The translations under genes were made by a program, and so were the position numbers. Positions 26,219 through 35,195 of a DNA stretch of 64,000 nucleotides are shown in pieces; the stretch's first letter is position 1; every line of letters begins with the position of its first letter. The notes below the pieces were generated by a model that was not told where the DNA came from, ran no database searches, and saw nothing but the letters and a program-made list of their open reading frames with translations. The stretch is taken from positions 186,001-250,000 of the forward strand of contig NZ_JAAQQR010000002.1 of the NCBI RefSeq assembly GCF_011742555.1. The letters are read 5' to 3'. The stretch is from Luteibacter jiangsuensis. GTDB taxonomy: Bacteria > Pseudomonadota > Gammaproteobacteria > Xanthomonadales > Rhodanobacteraceae.

Positions 26219-27241
26219 TTACCGGCCGAGGTTGAACTGCAACCGTCGCCGGAGTGTTACCGCCATCGGTTCGCCGTTGCGTGTGGCCGGCTTGTATTCC
26301 CAACGGCTGACCGCGTCGATCGCCGAGCGATCGAACACGTGCTTGGGCTGCGAGTCCACCACCGTGACGTTACCCACCGTACCGTCGGTGCCCACGGTCA
26401 GTTCGACGTCGACCCAGCCCTCCTGGTTCGCGCGCATCGCCGCGGTCGGGTAGCGCGGGGTGACCTGGCGCACGAGTACCGCGTCGCTGATCGCGTCGGC
26501 TTCGGGCGCTGCCGGGCGCGGCGTCGGCGTGGCGGCAGGGCGACTGGCGGGTGCGGCGGTCTGCTGCTGGGCGGTACGGGCCGCCTGTTCGCGTGCCGCA
26601 GCCAGGCGCTGAGCTTCCGCTGCCTGTTCGGCCTGCTGCTTTGCTGCCGCCGCCGCGTTCTGCTGGGCAAGCTGCTGAGCCTTCTGAGCATCCAGCGCCT
26701 GCTGCTGTTCGCGGTCGAGCGTCTTGCGCTGGGCATCGAGCTTGGACCGCAGGATCGTCAGCGTGTAGTTCTCGGGGTCCGCCTTGGCGAGCAGATCGAT
26801 CTCGCGCTGCGCTTCGGTGAAGTCGCGCTGGTTGATCGTCTGCTCGGTCGCTGCGGCGCCGTAGGAAAAGGTCTCGCGCAACGCGTCGGCGGCCACCGGA
26901 TTACCCGGCTGCTTTTGCAGCACTTTCATATAGAACTCGAAAGCGTTGTTACCCGCCGGGGCGACGAGCCGCTGCTCGTTCATGGCGGTGCGGGCTTCGG
27001 CCAGCAGCTGATCGACGCTGAGCGCATCCACGTTGGCGGGTGGGGCTTCGCGCGCCGCGGTCGTCTTCTGCGACGCGGTGGGCCCGGGTGACACACCGGC
27101 CGATGCGTCGCGGTACGGTTTGATGATCAGGAACCACGCTGCGATGGCGAGAGCCACGACGATGGCGACGACCGCGAGCGTGACAGGATTGACGGCACCG
27201 CGTACATGGCGGCGCGAGGAAAGGCGATGACGGGTATCCAT
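26219..27241 (-). CDS. TonB-like energy transducer
   Basis: A 340-aa protein with one N-terminal membrane helix (VTLAVVAIVVALAIAAWFLI, about residues 20-39). A periplasmic helical region, very rich in Gln and Ala (about 150-235), probably forms a coiled coil. A TonB C-terminal domain follows (VTPRYPTAAMRANQEGWVDV ... WEYKPATRNGEP). No exbB or exbD is adjacent. The long helical insert in place of the usual Pro-rich spacer is atypical. The ATG at 27241 is chosen, since upstream in-frame sequence shows no conserved pattern. Confidence 0.85.
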   Translation of the reverse strand: MDTRHRLSSRRHVRGAVNPVTLAVVAIVVALAIAAWFLIIKPYRDASAGVSPGPTASQKTTAAREAPPANVDALSVDQLLAEARTAMNEQRLVAPAGNNAFEFYMKVLQKQPGNPVAADALRETFSYGAAATEQTINQRDFTEAQREIDLLAKADPENYTLTILRSKLDAQRKTLDREQQQALDAQKAQQLAQQNAAAAAKQQAEQAAEAQRLAAAREQAARTAQQQTAAPASRPAATPTPRPAAPEADAISDAVLVRQVTPRYPTAAMRANQEGWVDVELTVGTDGTVGNVTVVDSQPKHVFDRSAIDAVSRWEYKPATRNGEPMAVTLRRRLQFNLGR

Positions 27242-27398
27242 GGCGGTTCTGAACGGACTCCGCTTAACGCGCGCCCCTCTATGGCTTGACGCGGAAGACC
27301 CCCCGTCCTCCGCAGCGCGATGTGGCGACAAGGTAACCGTAATGGCCGCGTGAATCCAGTTCGCCGGACTAGGAGCTTTTCGGGGCCTGAAAACGAAC

Positions 27399-27460
27399 GA
27401 CCCCGGCGGGGCCGGGGTCAAGTCTTCGAAGTGACTCCCCGCGCTGGGCACCGCGGGGAG
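27399..27460. terminator. Two tandem hairpins downstream of the metJ-H1 gene
   Basis: The first stem is GACCCCGGC / GCCGGGGTC (27399-27407 and 27411-27419). The second is CTCCCCGCG / CGCGGGGAG (27435-27443 and 27452-27460). Both are perfect 9-bp stems without a T-run. They lie in the 256-bp gap between the minus-strand fusion gene and the TonB-like gene, probably ending or stabilising the upstream mRNA. Confidence 0.5.
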
Positions 27461-27497
27461 CTAATTCGCTAACGTACTTTCTTATTGGAGGTGACGC

Positions 27498-28085
27498 TTA
27501 CTTGGCCTTGGCGGCCTTGGTCGCGCGGACCACCTTGGCGGCGGCGACCTTCTTCGAAGCAGCCTTGCGCGGCGAAGCCTTGCGCGTGGCCTTCTTGGCG
27601 GTGGCCTTACGTACGGCCTTCTTCACCGCCTTCTTGGCGGCGACCTTACGGGTGGACGTCTTGCGAGCGCCCTTCTTCGCAGCGGCCTTCTTCGCCGGCG
27701 ACTTGCGGGTAGCAGCCTTACGGGTCGCGACCTTGCGGGTCGAGGCCTTCTTCGCCGGCGACTTGCGGGCGGCGGTCTTCTTCACGGTCGACTTCTTGGT
27801 CGCCTTCTTGGCGGCCGATTTCTTGGCAGTGGATTTCTTGGCAGTGGCCATGGTTCGTCTCAGCTCCTCATCAGTTGGCAGTGGTTGCCCAGTAAAAGCG
27901 TGGAGGAACGCTTCGACCAGCAGGTCGCTGTTCGTAGCGTGCCTCAAATTGTTCACCTGGCGGCGAGTACGTTCATCGGAAAGCAGGCGGAGCACATGCA
28001 GCGGAATCGAGACTGTGATCTTGCGAACCGACCCCGCTTTCGAACCATGCTCCACATACGGCCTGATGAATTTTCCTGTTTCCAT
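27498..28085 (-). CDS. MetJ repressor domain fused to a histone H1-like Lys/Ala tail
   Basis: A 195-aa protein of two unlike parts. Residues 1-78 match the MetJ methionine repressor: [49 protein letters not shown] and [10 protein letters not shown]. This includes the ribbon-helix-helix DNA-binding strand and the AFLHAF segment that lines the S-adenosylmethionine site in E. coli MetJ. Instead of MetJ's last ~28 residues, residues 79-195 are repeats of Ala, Lys, Thr, Arg and Ser ([26 protein letters not shown]), like the bacterial H1 proteins HctB/AlgP. A Met at residue 79, exactly at the junction, could be an internal start. It is divergent in function from its neighbours. Confidence 0.85.
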   Translation of the reverse strand: METGKFIRPYVEHGSKAGSVRKITVSIPLHVLRLLSDERTRRQVNNLRHATNSDLLVEAFLHAFTGQPLPTDEELRRTMATAKKSTAKKSAAKKATKKSTVKKTAARKSPAKKASTRKVATRKAATRKSPAKKAAAKKGARKTSTRKVAAKKAVKKAVRKATAKKATRKASPRKAASKKVAAAKVVRATKAAKAK

Positions 28086-28111
28086 TCCGGGTTCCCCGTC
28101 GATTGACGCAA

Positions 28112-28140
28112 AAGCTATTCCTGAACATTTCCGCTGTCAA
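28112..28140 (-). promoter_or_regulatory. Putative promoter of the metJ-H1 gene
   Basis: On the minus strand a perfect -35 TTGACA (28140-28135) is followed after 17 bases by TAGCTT (28117-28112). This would place the transcript start about 20 bases before the ATG at 28085. I saw no obvious repeated AGACGTCT met-box in the flanking 250 bases. Confidence 0.5.
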
Positions 28141-28309
28141 TAAATTTTGGCACTAAATTGAAGACCTTGCGGCGGGATAGCAGCGACATCGAGTGACCTG
28201 GGAAGGCTCGTTCGGTCGCTTCGAGGATGGCTTTCGTGCTGTCGGAACGCAGAACACTAAACACACGCGAGCGCTTATTCGGTTCAGCAAACATCATAAA
28301 TAAAGGCAT
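28115..28309 (-). CDS. Small hypothetical protein upstream of the metJ-H1 gene
   Basis: A possible 64-aa protein ([20 protein letters not shown] at the start, then a basic helix with [15 protein letters not shown]). The middle third uses G/C-ending codons like real genes of this genome, while both ends are A/T-rich. No family is recognised and there is no strong ribosome site. Its 3' end overlaps the putative metJ-H1 promoter. It may be real, or chance coding in a regulatory region. Confidence 0.4.
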   Translation of the reverse strand: MPLFMMFAEPNKRSRVFSVLRSDSTKAILEATERAFPGHSMSLLSRRKVFNLVPKFIDSGNVQE

Positions 28310-28463
28310 ATTTCGTTCGTCGTGAGAAACGACGTGCGTTTCCGGCAGCGGCTTGTGTCCATTACGAGCGACGCCCGAACAACTCCGAACCGACGTCGTT
28401 CCGGGGATGAACGAAGTGCAAATCGGGGGCAAAAAAAAATTTCCCCGGCACCCCCTCCGGGAC

Positions 28464-28494
28464 AAAAAAAATGCCGGTCGAGGACGACCGGCAT
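28464..28494 (-). terminator. Rho-independent terminator of gcvH
   Basis: A perfect 10-bp stem (ATGCCGGTCG / CGACCGGCAT, 4-base loop) is followed on the minus strand by seven or more T's. It lies 23 bases after the gcvH stop. Confidence 0.9.
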
Positions 28495-28517
28495 CGATTC
28501 GGGGTTACCGAAGGGGA

Positions 28518-28913
28518 TCAGTGATCGTCGCTTTCGGCGACCTCGGCGTACTCGTCCGGCGTGAGCAGATCGTCGAGTTGCGACTTGTCGCTCATCTTCA
28601 GTTTGAAGATCCAGCCCTCGCCGTAGGCGTCCTCGTTGATCGTTTCCGGCTTGTCGCTGAGAGCCGTATTCACCGCGATGACTTCGCCCGACACAGGCGC
28701 ATAGATGTCGGAAGCTGCCTTCACGGATTCGACCACGGCCGTGCCTGCGCCAGCCTCGACCGAGCTGCCCACTTCCGGGAGTTCGACGTAGACCAGGTCG
28801 CCAAGCGACTCCTGCGCATGGTCGGAGATGCCGACGGTCACGCTGCCGTCGCTTTCGACGCGGACCCACTCGTGGGACTTCGCAAACTTCAGATCGCCGG
28901 GGATTTCGCTCAT
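28518..28913 (-). CDS. gcvH: Glycine cleavage system H protein
   Basis: The 131-aa lipoyl carrier shuttles the aminomethyl group between the P, T and L proteins. The lipoylated Lys is in [14 protein letters not shown]. The family blocks KSHEWVRVE and [20 protein letters not shown] are present. It is separated from gcvT by a plus-strand gene for a secreted protein. gcvP is not in the window. It is transcribed alone and ends at a strong terminator. Confidence 0.96.
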   Translation of the reverse strand: MSEIPGDLKFAKSHEWVRVESDGSVTVGISDHAQESLGDLVYVELPEVGSSVEAGAGTAVVESVKAASDIYAPVSGEVIAVNTALSDKPETINEDAYGEGWIFKLKMSDKSQLDDLLTPDEYAEVAESDDH

Positions 28914-29210
28914 GGGATAGGGCCTCGTTCGTCTCGGTACGGGTGCGGGAATGGGACGCTCGATTGTACCGGTAAGTGGCCCGCGAGAAAGCCGTACCCG
29001 ACATGCTTCTGGCGCACACCCAGCCCCGGGCTTACCGACCTGAAGGATGTTTCCTCACAGCCAGCGGCGAATGCACCGACAGAATGCCGTGGGCGCGCGG
29101 GGCTACCTTGTAGCCGCGGCTCGGTCCTGATGCCGCATCCCGATCGCCTCCCCCTCCCGCGGCGATCCACTCCCTGCGAACCCATCGCAGCATCCACCAC
29201 GGAGCTCCCC

Positions 29211-30428
29211 ATGAAACGGATCCTCAAGACCACCCTGATCGCCACCGCCATGGCGCTGTCTCTCTCCTCCCCGCTGATGGCGGCCGAGGTCGCCAGCGTT
29301 GGTGAAGCCCGCCAGGAGGCGGCCCGTCATCTCGCGACGCTCATCAACGACGCCGCCTTCAACGATGCCTTGCAGGGCCAGTTGCACAAGAACCAGGCGA
29401 TGCTTGCCGATGTACTGCGCGACTACGAGCCCAGGGACGTGACCCGCGGCGACGCTGCGAAGGAAGAGCTTCGCGACCTGGACCGACAGGCTATTCGTTA
29501 CCGCGGCCTGGAAGGGGCGGTTCAAGGCCTGCTCGATTTGCACGTGTCCGGCACGGGCGGTCAGCCACTCGCGAACACCCGTGGTGTCTGGACCGCGACC
29601 ATCGTGAAGAACCCCGCCACCCGGCAGAAGGAACTGGTCGCCTACGACGACCGCGGCACGGAGCGCCGCTATCCGGTCGACGCGGCGCCCGACGTGCCGA
29701 TGCTCGTCGTCGAATCGACCAACGCGACGGCCCTTAGCGCGGGCATGCGAATCATGAACGAGTCGCTGCGCCGAGGTGACCTGCAATCCGAAACGCCACG
29801 GGCCACCTCGCGGACAGGGAGCCTGGCCGCGTCCCAGGAAGATGTTTCCGTGCTCACCGACATCTACCTGACCGATGACCGGGAGCCCAACGCGGCAGGC
29901 GACGCTGAAGTTTTCGCCATCATCTCCGGGGTCAGTCCCGAGGGCAAAGCGGAAATCATCAATGTGGACATGCCATGGCTGGACCACGACAAGCAGTGGT
30001 ACAGGCCGGGTCAGGATTTCATCACCTGGCGGAATTTCGGCGCCAATTACGTGAACGTGCAGCTCTTCGAAGACGACGGCGACTTCAACTATAAGGAGTT
30101 GACCAAAGCGGTGGTCTCCGCGGTCGGCGACGTGTCGCTCCTGGTCTCCCCGGGAGCACCGTATGCACTCATTTCCGCCGGCCTGGCCAAGATCGCCAAT
30201 ACGATCATCGATGTGATGCCGGGCCAATGGTTCGAGAACTCGGTGGATTACATCGACTCCTTCTATATGCTCGAGCGTGGCAGTCACTACACCCGAAACA
30301 GTCCGAGAGTCGGCGCACGTGGTTGGGCAAAGATCGGGTTGGCACCGCGAGTGATCGTCGGGCCGGGAGTGAAGGCATACGTGGACAAATCCACGGAAAC
30401 CGAAAAGCCGGGCAAGAACGACCTCTGA
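29211..30428 (+). CDS. Secreted protein of unknown function
   Basis: A 405-aa protein with a signal peptide (MKRILKTTLIATAMALSLSS, cleavage near LMAA). The N-terminal half is helical and polar. The C-terminal half contains WLDHDKQWYRPGQDFITW and VNVQLFEDDGDFNYKELTKA, followed by a hydrophobic VVSAVGDVSLLVSPGAPYAL segment. It resembles proteins annotated DUF3103 in Vibrio and Xanthomonadales, but I cannot confirm this. GGAG lies 7 bases before the ATG. It is inserted between gcvH and gcvT on the opposite strand. Confidence 0.75.
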   Translation: MKRILKTTLIATAMALSLSSPLMAAEVASVGEARQEAARHLATLINDAAFNDALQGQLHKNQAMLADVLRDYEPRDVTRGDAAKEELRDLDRQAIRYRGLEGAVQGLLDLHVSGTGGQPLANTRGVWTATIVKNPATRQKELVAYDDRGTERRYPVDAAPDVPMLVVESTNATALSAGMRIMNESLRRGDLQSETPRATSRTGSLAASQEDVSVLTDIYLTDDREPNAAGDAEVFAIISGVSPEGKAEIINVDMPWLDHDKQWYRPGQDFITWRNFGANYVNVQLFEDDGDFNYKELTKAVVSAVGDVSLLVSPGAPYALISAGLAKIANTIIDVMPGQWFENSVDYIDSFYMLERGSHYTRNSPRVGARGWAKIGLAPRVIVGPGVKAYVDKSTETEKPGKNDL

Positions 30429-30438
30429 TCGAAACGCG

Positions 30439-30464
30439 AAAGGGCGGCCCGCGCCGCCCTTTCC
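30439..30464. terminator. Bidirectional terminator
   Basis: The stem AAAGGGCGGC / GCCGCCCTTT (4-base loop) lies between the convergent secreted-protein gene and gcvT. Confidence 0.85.
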
Positions 30465-30483
30465 TTTCCGCCACCCGGTTCTT

Positions 30484-31590
30484 TCAGCCGGCGATACCCG
30501 GCATGGGCTGGCCGTCGCGGACGAAGGGGAACTTCACCACCCGAACCGGTATTTCGCGGCCACGGATGTCCACGCGGACCGAACCGAGTTCGCCGACCGG
30601 CACGCGCGCGAAGGCCACCGACTTGCCCAGGGTGGGTGCGAACCCGCCGGACAGGATCTCGCCTTCGCCGGCCGCCGTGAGCACCTTCTGCCCGTGGCGC
30701 AGCACGCCCTTGTCGTCCATGACCAGCCCGACCATCGTGCGCTGCACGCCGTCGGCCTTCTGCTTCTCGAGCGCGGCGCGCCCGATGAAGTCGCGGCCCT
30801 CGTCGAGGGAGATCGTCCACGCGAGCGCGGCTTCCCACGGGGTGACCGACTCGTCCATGTCCTGGCCGTAGAGATTCATGCCGGCCTCGAGGCGCAACGT
30901 GTCGCGCGCGCCGAGACCGGCCGGCGCAACGCCGGCTTCGCGCAGAAGGTTCCACAGTTCGACCACCCGAGCATTGGGCACGACGACTTCGAAGCCGTCT
31001 TCACCCGTGTAGCCGGTGCGCGCGAGGAACAGCGGCATGCCGTTCGGCCCCTCGACCTCGATGGCGGCGAACTTGCCCAGCTTGCGCGCCTTCTCGCGCA
31101 CTTCCTCCGGCAGGAGGCCGATAAGCTTCTCGCGCGCGTTCGGGCCCTGCACGGCGATCATGCCGAACTCGGGGCGCTCGCGTACCGTGACGCCGAAGGG
31201 GGCCGCCTGTTTCTCGATCCACGCGAGGTCCTTGTCCCGGGTGGCTGCGTTGACCACCAGGCGGAAGAAGTCCTCGCGGAGGAAATACACGATCAGGTCG
31301 TCCACGACGCCGCCGTTTTCGTCGAGCATGCACGTGTAGAGCGCCTTGCCCGTCTTCGCCAGCTTGTCGACGTTGTTCGCCACCAGCTTGCGGAGGAATT
31401 CGCGCGTACGGTCGCCGCCGAGATCGACCACGGTCATGTGCGACACGTCGAACATGCCGGCGTCCTTGCGCACGGCATGGTGCTCCTCGATCTGCGAGCC
31501 ATAGGCGATGGGCATGTCCCAGCCGCCGAAGTCGACCATGCGGGCGCCCAGCTCGCGATGGGTGGCGTTGAGTTCGGTCTTCTGGGTCAT
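30484..31590 (-). CDS. gcvT: Aminomethyltransferase, glycine cleavage T protein
   Basis: The 368-aa tetrahydrofolate-dependent enzyme releases ammonia from the aminomethyl-lipoyl H protein. Family motifs are [44 protein letters not shown] (the folate-site region) and [20 protein letters not shown]. The length matches the 364-aa E. coli protein. It is divergent from the Mla-type operon. I looked for a glycine riboswitch in the 118-bp leader and could not identify one. Confidence 0.97.
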   Translation of the reverse strand: MTQKTELNATHRELGARMVDFGGWDMPIAYGSQIEEHHAVRKDAGMFDVSHMTVVDLGGDRTREFLRKLVANNVDKLAKTGKALYTCMLDENGGVVDDLIVYFLREDFFRLVVNAATRDKDLAWIEKQAAPFGVTVRERPEFGMIAVQGPNAREKLIGLLPEEVREKARKLGKFAAIEVEGPNGMPLFLARTGYTGEDGFEVVVPNARVVELWNLLREAGVAPAGLGARDTLRLEAGMNLYGQDMDESVTPWEAALAWTISLDEGRDFIGRAALEKQKADGVQRTMVGLVMDDKGVLRHGQKVLTAAGEGEILSGGFAPTLGKSVAFARVPVGELGSVRVDIRGREIPVRVVKFPFVRDGQPMPGIAG

Positions 31591-31708
31591 CGGCGTACCT
31601 TGCAGGGAATGGACGGCGGGAACAGCCTCCCATTATCGGGCCGCGGCCCGCCAAAGGCCAATGGCGACCAAGACAGGGGGCCACCGACTCCTGCTAGCCT
31701 TGCCATCC

Positions 31709-32851
31709 ATGGCGACGGCAACCTTACCCGGCTCGGCAACCCTTTCCCGCGACGCGGGCGGCGCGCGGCTGGCCCTGGCGGGCGACTGGACCCTCCCCCA
31801 CTACCCGGCGCTGCAGCAACGCGCCACCGAACTGGCCGGCTCGATCGATGCGGCAGTAGCGCTCGATATCTCTCGCCTGGGCGCCCTGGATACCGCCGGG
31901 GCCCTCGTCATCGCCGAGTTGCTGGGCAGCGCTCGAACCCAGGCGCTGGCACAAGACGAGGCGCTGCCTCCGGCGCGCCGTGCGCTGCTGAAGACCGTCG
32001 GCGACGCCATCGACACCTATTGCACCGGAGTGAAGCGCCGCCGCGACGCCGGTTTCGTGGTAACGCTGGAGCGCATCGGCCGGGCCATGCACGGCTTCTG
32101 GCGACAGACCGCCAAGCTCCTTGCCTTCATTGGCATGACGCTGCAGGGTTTTCTCACCACGGTCTGGCGCCCGCATCGCTGGCGGGTGACCTCGCTGGTG
32201 TCGCACATCGAACAGACCGGCCTCGACGCCGTGCCGATCCTCGCACTGCTCTCGTTCATGGTGGGCTGCGTGGTGGCCTTCCTCGGGTCCACCGCCCTGG
32301 CCAGCTACGGCGCCACCGTCTTCACCGTGGACCTCATCGGGTTCGCCTTCCTGCGCGAGTTCGGGGTGCTGCTCACGGCCATTCTGCTCGCCGGCCGCAC
32401 GGCCAGCGCCTTCACCGCGCAGATCGGCTCGATGAAAGCGCGGGAGGAAATCGATGCCATACGAACGCTCGGCCTCGACCCGGTGGAACTGCTGGTGCTT
32501 CCGCGGGTGCTGGCCCTGCTGATCTCCCTGCCCCTGCTCACCTTCATCGCGATGATGTCCGGTGTCGTCGGCGGCGCCGTGGTCTGCATGGCGGTGCTGA
32601 AGATGTCCCCGTCGATGTTCCTCACCATGTTCCAGGCGGACATGTCGCTCACGCAGTTCCTCGTCGGCATGGCGAAGGCGCCGGTGTTCGCGTTCATGAT
32701 CGCCGTGATCGGCTGCATGGAAGGTTTCAAGGTCGCCGGTAGCGCGCAGTCGGTGGGCGAGCACACCACGTCCGCCGTGGTGCAGTCGATCTTCGTGGTA
32801 ATCCTCCTGGACGCGGTGGCGGCACTCTTCTATATGGAGATGGACTGGTGA
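31709..32851 (+). CDS. MlaE-family ABC permease with N-terminal STAS-like domain
   Basis: A 380-aa protein. Residues 1 to about 120 look like a STAS domain (DWTLPHYPALQQRATEL, AVALDISRLGALDTAGALVI), the role played by separate MlaB in E. coli. The MlaE permease follows with five or so helices (FMVGCVVAFLGSTAL, GRTASAFTAQIGSMKAREEI). It would move phospholipids between membranes together with the downstream ATPase, MCE protein and lipoprotein. The ATPase start overlaps its stop by four bases (GTGA). The ATG at 31709 has a poor ribosome site. Confidence 0.92.
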   Translation: MATATLPGSATLSRDAGGARLALAGDWTLPHYPALQQRATELAGSIDAAVALDISRLGALDTAGALVIAELLGSARTQALAQDEALPPARRALLKTVGDAIDTYCTGVKRRRDAGFVVTLERIGRAMHGFWRQTAKLLAFIGMTLQGFLTTVWRPHRWRVTSLVSHIEQTGLDAVPILALLSFMVGCVVAFLGSTALASYGATVFTVDLIGFAFLREFGVLLTAILLAGRTASAFTAQIGSMKAREEIDAIRTLGLDPVELLVLPRVLALLISLPLLTFIAMMSGVVGGAVVCMAVLKMSPSMFLTMFQADMSLTQFLVGMAKAPVFAFMIAVIGCMEGFKVAGSAQSVGEHTTSAVVQSIFVVILLDAVAALFYMEMDW

Positions 32852-33630
32852 CCGCCGAAACCGTCATCGAGGTGCGCGGGCTGGTGAACCGCTTCGGTAC
32901 CCAGACGGTGCACGAGGATCTGAACCTCGACGTCTACCGCGGCGAGATCATCGGCATCGTGGGCGGGTCGGGCACCGGCAAGTCGGTGTTGCTGCGAACC
33001 ATCGTCGGACTCGTGCGCCCCACCGCGGGCGAGGTCCGCGTGTTCGGGGAGAACCTGCTCGCCTTGCCCGAGGACCGCCGCTCTCAGGTGGAACGTCGCT
33101 TCGGCGTGCTGTTCCAGAGCGGTGCATTGTTCTCTTCGCTGACGGTGGCGGAGAACGTGGCGCTCCCTCTGGTGGAGCACGCGGGCCTTCCACGCATGGA
33201 CGCACAGCGCCTCGCCGGAGTGAAACTGGCGCTTGCGGGACTTCCCGTGGATGCCGGACGCAAGTACCCCTCGCAGCTGTCGGGGGGCATGATCAAACGC
33301 GCGGCCCTCGCCCGGGCGCTCGCCCTTGACCCGGAAATCCTGTTCCTGGACGAGCCGACCGCGGGGCTGGACCCGATCAGCGCCGCGGCCTTCGACAGCC
33401 TCATCGTCACTTTGCGCGACGCCCTGGGGCTTACGGTTTTCCTCGTCACCCACGACCTCGACACCCTGTACTCCACCTGCGATCGCGTCGCGGTACTTTC
33501 GCAGCGACGCGTGCTCGCCGCCGCCCCCATCGACGAGGTGGCGAAAACCGACGATGCATGGGTGCAGGCGTATTTCAACGGACCGCGCGGCCGCGCGGCC
33601 ACATTCGCCGCCCATCGGGGCGGTGGCTAG
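32848..33630 (+). CDS. MlaF-type ABC transporter ATPase
   Basis: A 260-aa ATPase of the lipid-asymmetry transporters. Walker A is GGSGTGKS (about residues 39-46), the signature is LSGGMIKRAALARAL, Walker B is ILFLDEPTAGLDP, and the H-loop is in VTHDLD. The GGM after LSG is typical of MlaF rather than generic transporters. The start is GTG at 32848, overlapping the permease stop. The MCE-domain gene follows 10 bases later. Confidence 0.94.
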   Translation: MTAETVIEVRGLVNRFGTQTVHEDLNLDVYRGEIIGIVGGSGTGKSVLLRTIVGLVRPTAGEVRVFGENLLALPEDRRSQVERRFGVLFQSGALFSSLTVAENVALPLVEHAGLPRMDAQRLAGVKLALAGLPVDAGRKYPSQLSGGMIKRAALARALALDPEILFLDEPTAGLDPISAAAFDSLIVTLRDALGLTVFLVTHDLDTLYSTCDRVAVLSQRRVLAAAPIDEVAKTDDAWVQAYFNGPRGRAATFAAHRGGG

Positions 33631-33640
33631 GGACTCTCAC

Positions 33641-34579
33641 ATGGAAACCCGCGCGCACCACATCCTGATCGGGCTGTTCACGGTACTCGTCGTGCTCTTC
33701 GGTCTCGGCTTCGGCGTATGGCTGGCCAAGGCGCATTCCGACCAGGAATGGAACTACTACGACGTAGTCTTCAACGAGGCCGTGACCGGCCTCTCGCGAG
33801 GCGGTGCCGTGCAGTACAACGGCATTCATCTCGGCGACGTGATGCAGCTTCGCCTCGACCCGGAAGACCCACGGCGTGTGCTGGCCCGCATCCGTGTCGC
33901 CGGCGACACGCCACTGCGGCGGGACACGCATGCGAAGCTTGCCCTCACGGGCGTGACCGGCGTCGCGATCATCCAGTTGTCGGGTGGCTCGCCGGGCAGT
34001 CCGCTGCTCGTGGGGCACAACGGCGAGGTGCCGATCATCGTGGCGGACCCCTCCCCGCTCTCGCGCATTCTCTCGAACGGCGAAGACCTCATCACCAACA
34101 TCAATCAGGCGGCGGCGCGAGCGAGCCAGTTGCTGTCCAACGAGAACGTGCACGCCATCGAACGAACGCTCGACCACCTCGACAAGACCACGGGCGTCAT
34201 TGCCGACGAGCGGGAGGACATCCGGGCCCTGATCGGCCAGCTGGCCACGGCGACGAAAGAGGCCAATGCGACGCTGGCCGAAAGTCGCGCCCTGGTGCAG
34301 AACGCCAACGGCCTCGTGGAAGGCCAGGGCAAGGCCACACTGGAAAGCGCCCAGCGCGCCATGGCATCCCTGGAACATTCGATGGCCACGATCGACCGCC
34401 TGCTCAACGACAACAACGATGCGCTCAACGGCGGCGCCGCCAGCCTGGGACAACTCGGCCCCGCCCTGCACGAACTGCGCGACACGCTGGGTTCGCTGCG
34501 TTCCATCACCCGGCGCCTCGACGAGAATCCGAGCGGCTATCTGTTCGGTCGCGAGAACACCAAGGAGTTCACCCCATGA
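33641..34579 (+). CDS. MlaD/MCE-domain lipid transport protein
   Basis: A 312-aa protein with one N-terminal membrane helix (ILIGLFTVLVVLFGLGFGVW) and one MCE domain (about residues 38-115: VVFNEAVTGLSRGGAVQYNG, GVAIIQLSGG). A long helical tail (about 130-300) is rich in Ala, Leu and Asn. The helical tail makes it longer than E. coli MlaD (about 183 aa) and more like PqiB/Mce proteins that span the periplasm. It overlaps the next lipoprotein gene by ATGA. Confidence 0.92.
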   Translation: METRAHHILIGLFTVLVVLFGLGFGVWLAKAHSDQEWNYYDVVFNEAVTGLSRGGAVQYNGIHLGDVMQLRLDPEDPRRVLARIRVAGDTPLRRDTHAKLALTGVTGVAIIQLSGGSPGSPLLVGHNGEVPIIVADPSPLSRILSNGEDLITNINQAAARASQLLSNENVHAIERTLDHLDKTTGVIADEREDIRALIGQLATATKEANATLAESRALVQNANGLVEGQGKATLESAQRAMASLEHSMATIDRLLNDNNDALNGGAASLGQLGPALHELRDTLGSLRSITRRLDENPSGYLFGRENTKEFTP

Positions 34580-35181
34580 GCCGTGCCCGTCTCGCCGTTC
34601 CGCTTCTATTCGCATGGCTCACGGCGTGCTCCATCCTGCCTAAGGCCGAGACCCCGCGCATCTATACGCTGCCGTCGGCGCCGGGCGCCAGGCCGGCCGC
34701 GGCGCAGCCGGTGAGCTGGGCGCTGCGCGTCGCCTCGCCGAACGCGCCCCGCGTCCTGGAGAACTCGCGCATCGCGGTGGTGCCGGAAGCCAATACGGTG
34801 ACCGTCTATGCCGGGGCGCGCTGGTCGGACACGGTACCGAAACTCTTCCGCAATCGGCTGACCGACGGATTCCGCGACACCGGAAAGGTGCCGGCGCTCA
34901 GCACCGACGACAGCGACCTCGCCGCCGATGTCGAACTCGGCGGGTCGCTGGGCGCATTCCAGACCGAGTACACGGGCGGTAAACCCGACGTGGTCGTGCG
35001 CTTCGACGCGGTGCTGGCCGACACGCACAAGCATCGCATCCTGGGCAGTCGCCGCTTCGAGGTTCGGGAACCCGTGGACGGCAAGGAAGTGCCGCAGGTG
35101 GTAGAAGCGTTCGGACGCGCCATGGACAAGGTGACCCATGAGGTTGTGGACTGGACCTTGCAGACTGCGCCGGCGAAGTGA
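34576..35181 (+). CDS. ABC-type transport auxiliary lipoprotein (PqiC-like)
   Basis: A 201-aa protein with a lipoprotein signal (LLFAWLTAC, lipid-attached Cys at residue 18). The ABC_trans_aux/PqiC-type domain begins RIYTLPSAP and includes IAVVPEANTVTVYAGARWSD. It probably sits on the outer membrane and docks the MCE protein. MlaC and MlaA are not present, so the operon is permease-ATPase-MCE-lipoprotein, closer to the pqi/yeb layout. It is the last gene of the operon and is followed by a repeat. Confidence 0.88.
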   Translation: MSRARLAVPLLFAWLTACSILPKAETPRIYTLPSAPGARPAAAQPVSWALRVASPNAPRVLENSRIAVVPEANTVTVYAGARWSDTVPKLFRNRLTDGFRDTGKVPALSTDDSDLAADVELGGSLGAFQTEYTGGKPDVVVRFDAVLADTHKHRILGSRRFEVREPVDGKEVPQVVEAFGRAMDKVTHEVVDWTLQTAPAK

Positions 35182-35195
35182 TGAAACCGCGACCC

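Noticed and set aside
31591-31708. Glycine riboswitch upstream of gcvT
   Set aside because: The 118-bp gap is short and I could not find the conserved aptamer core or paired stems.
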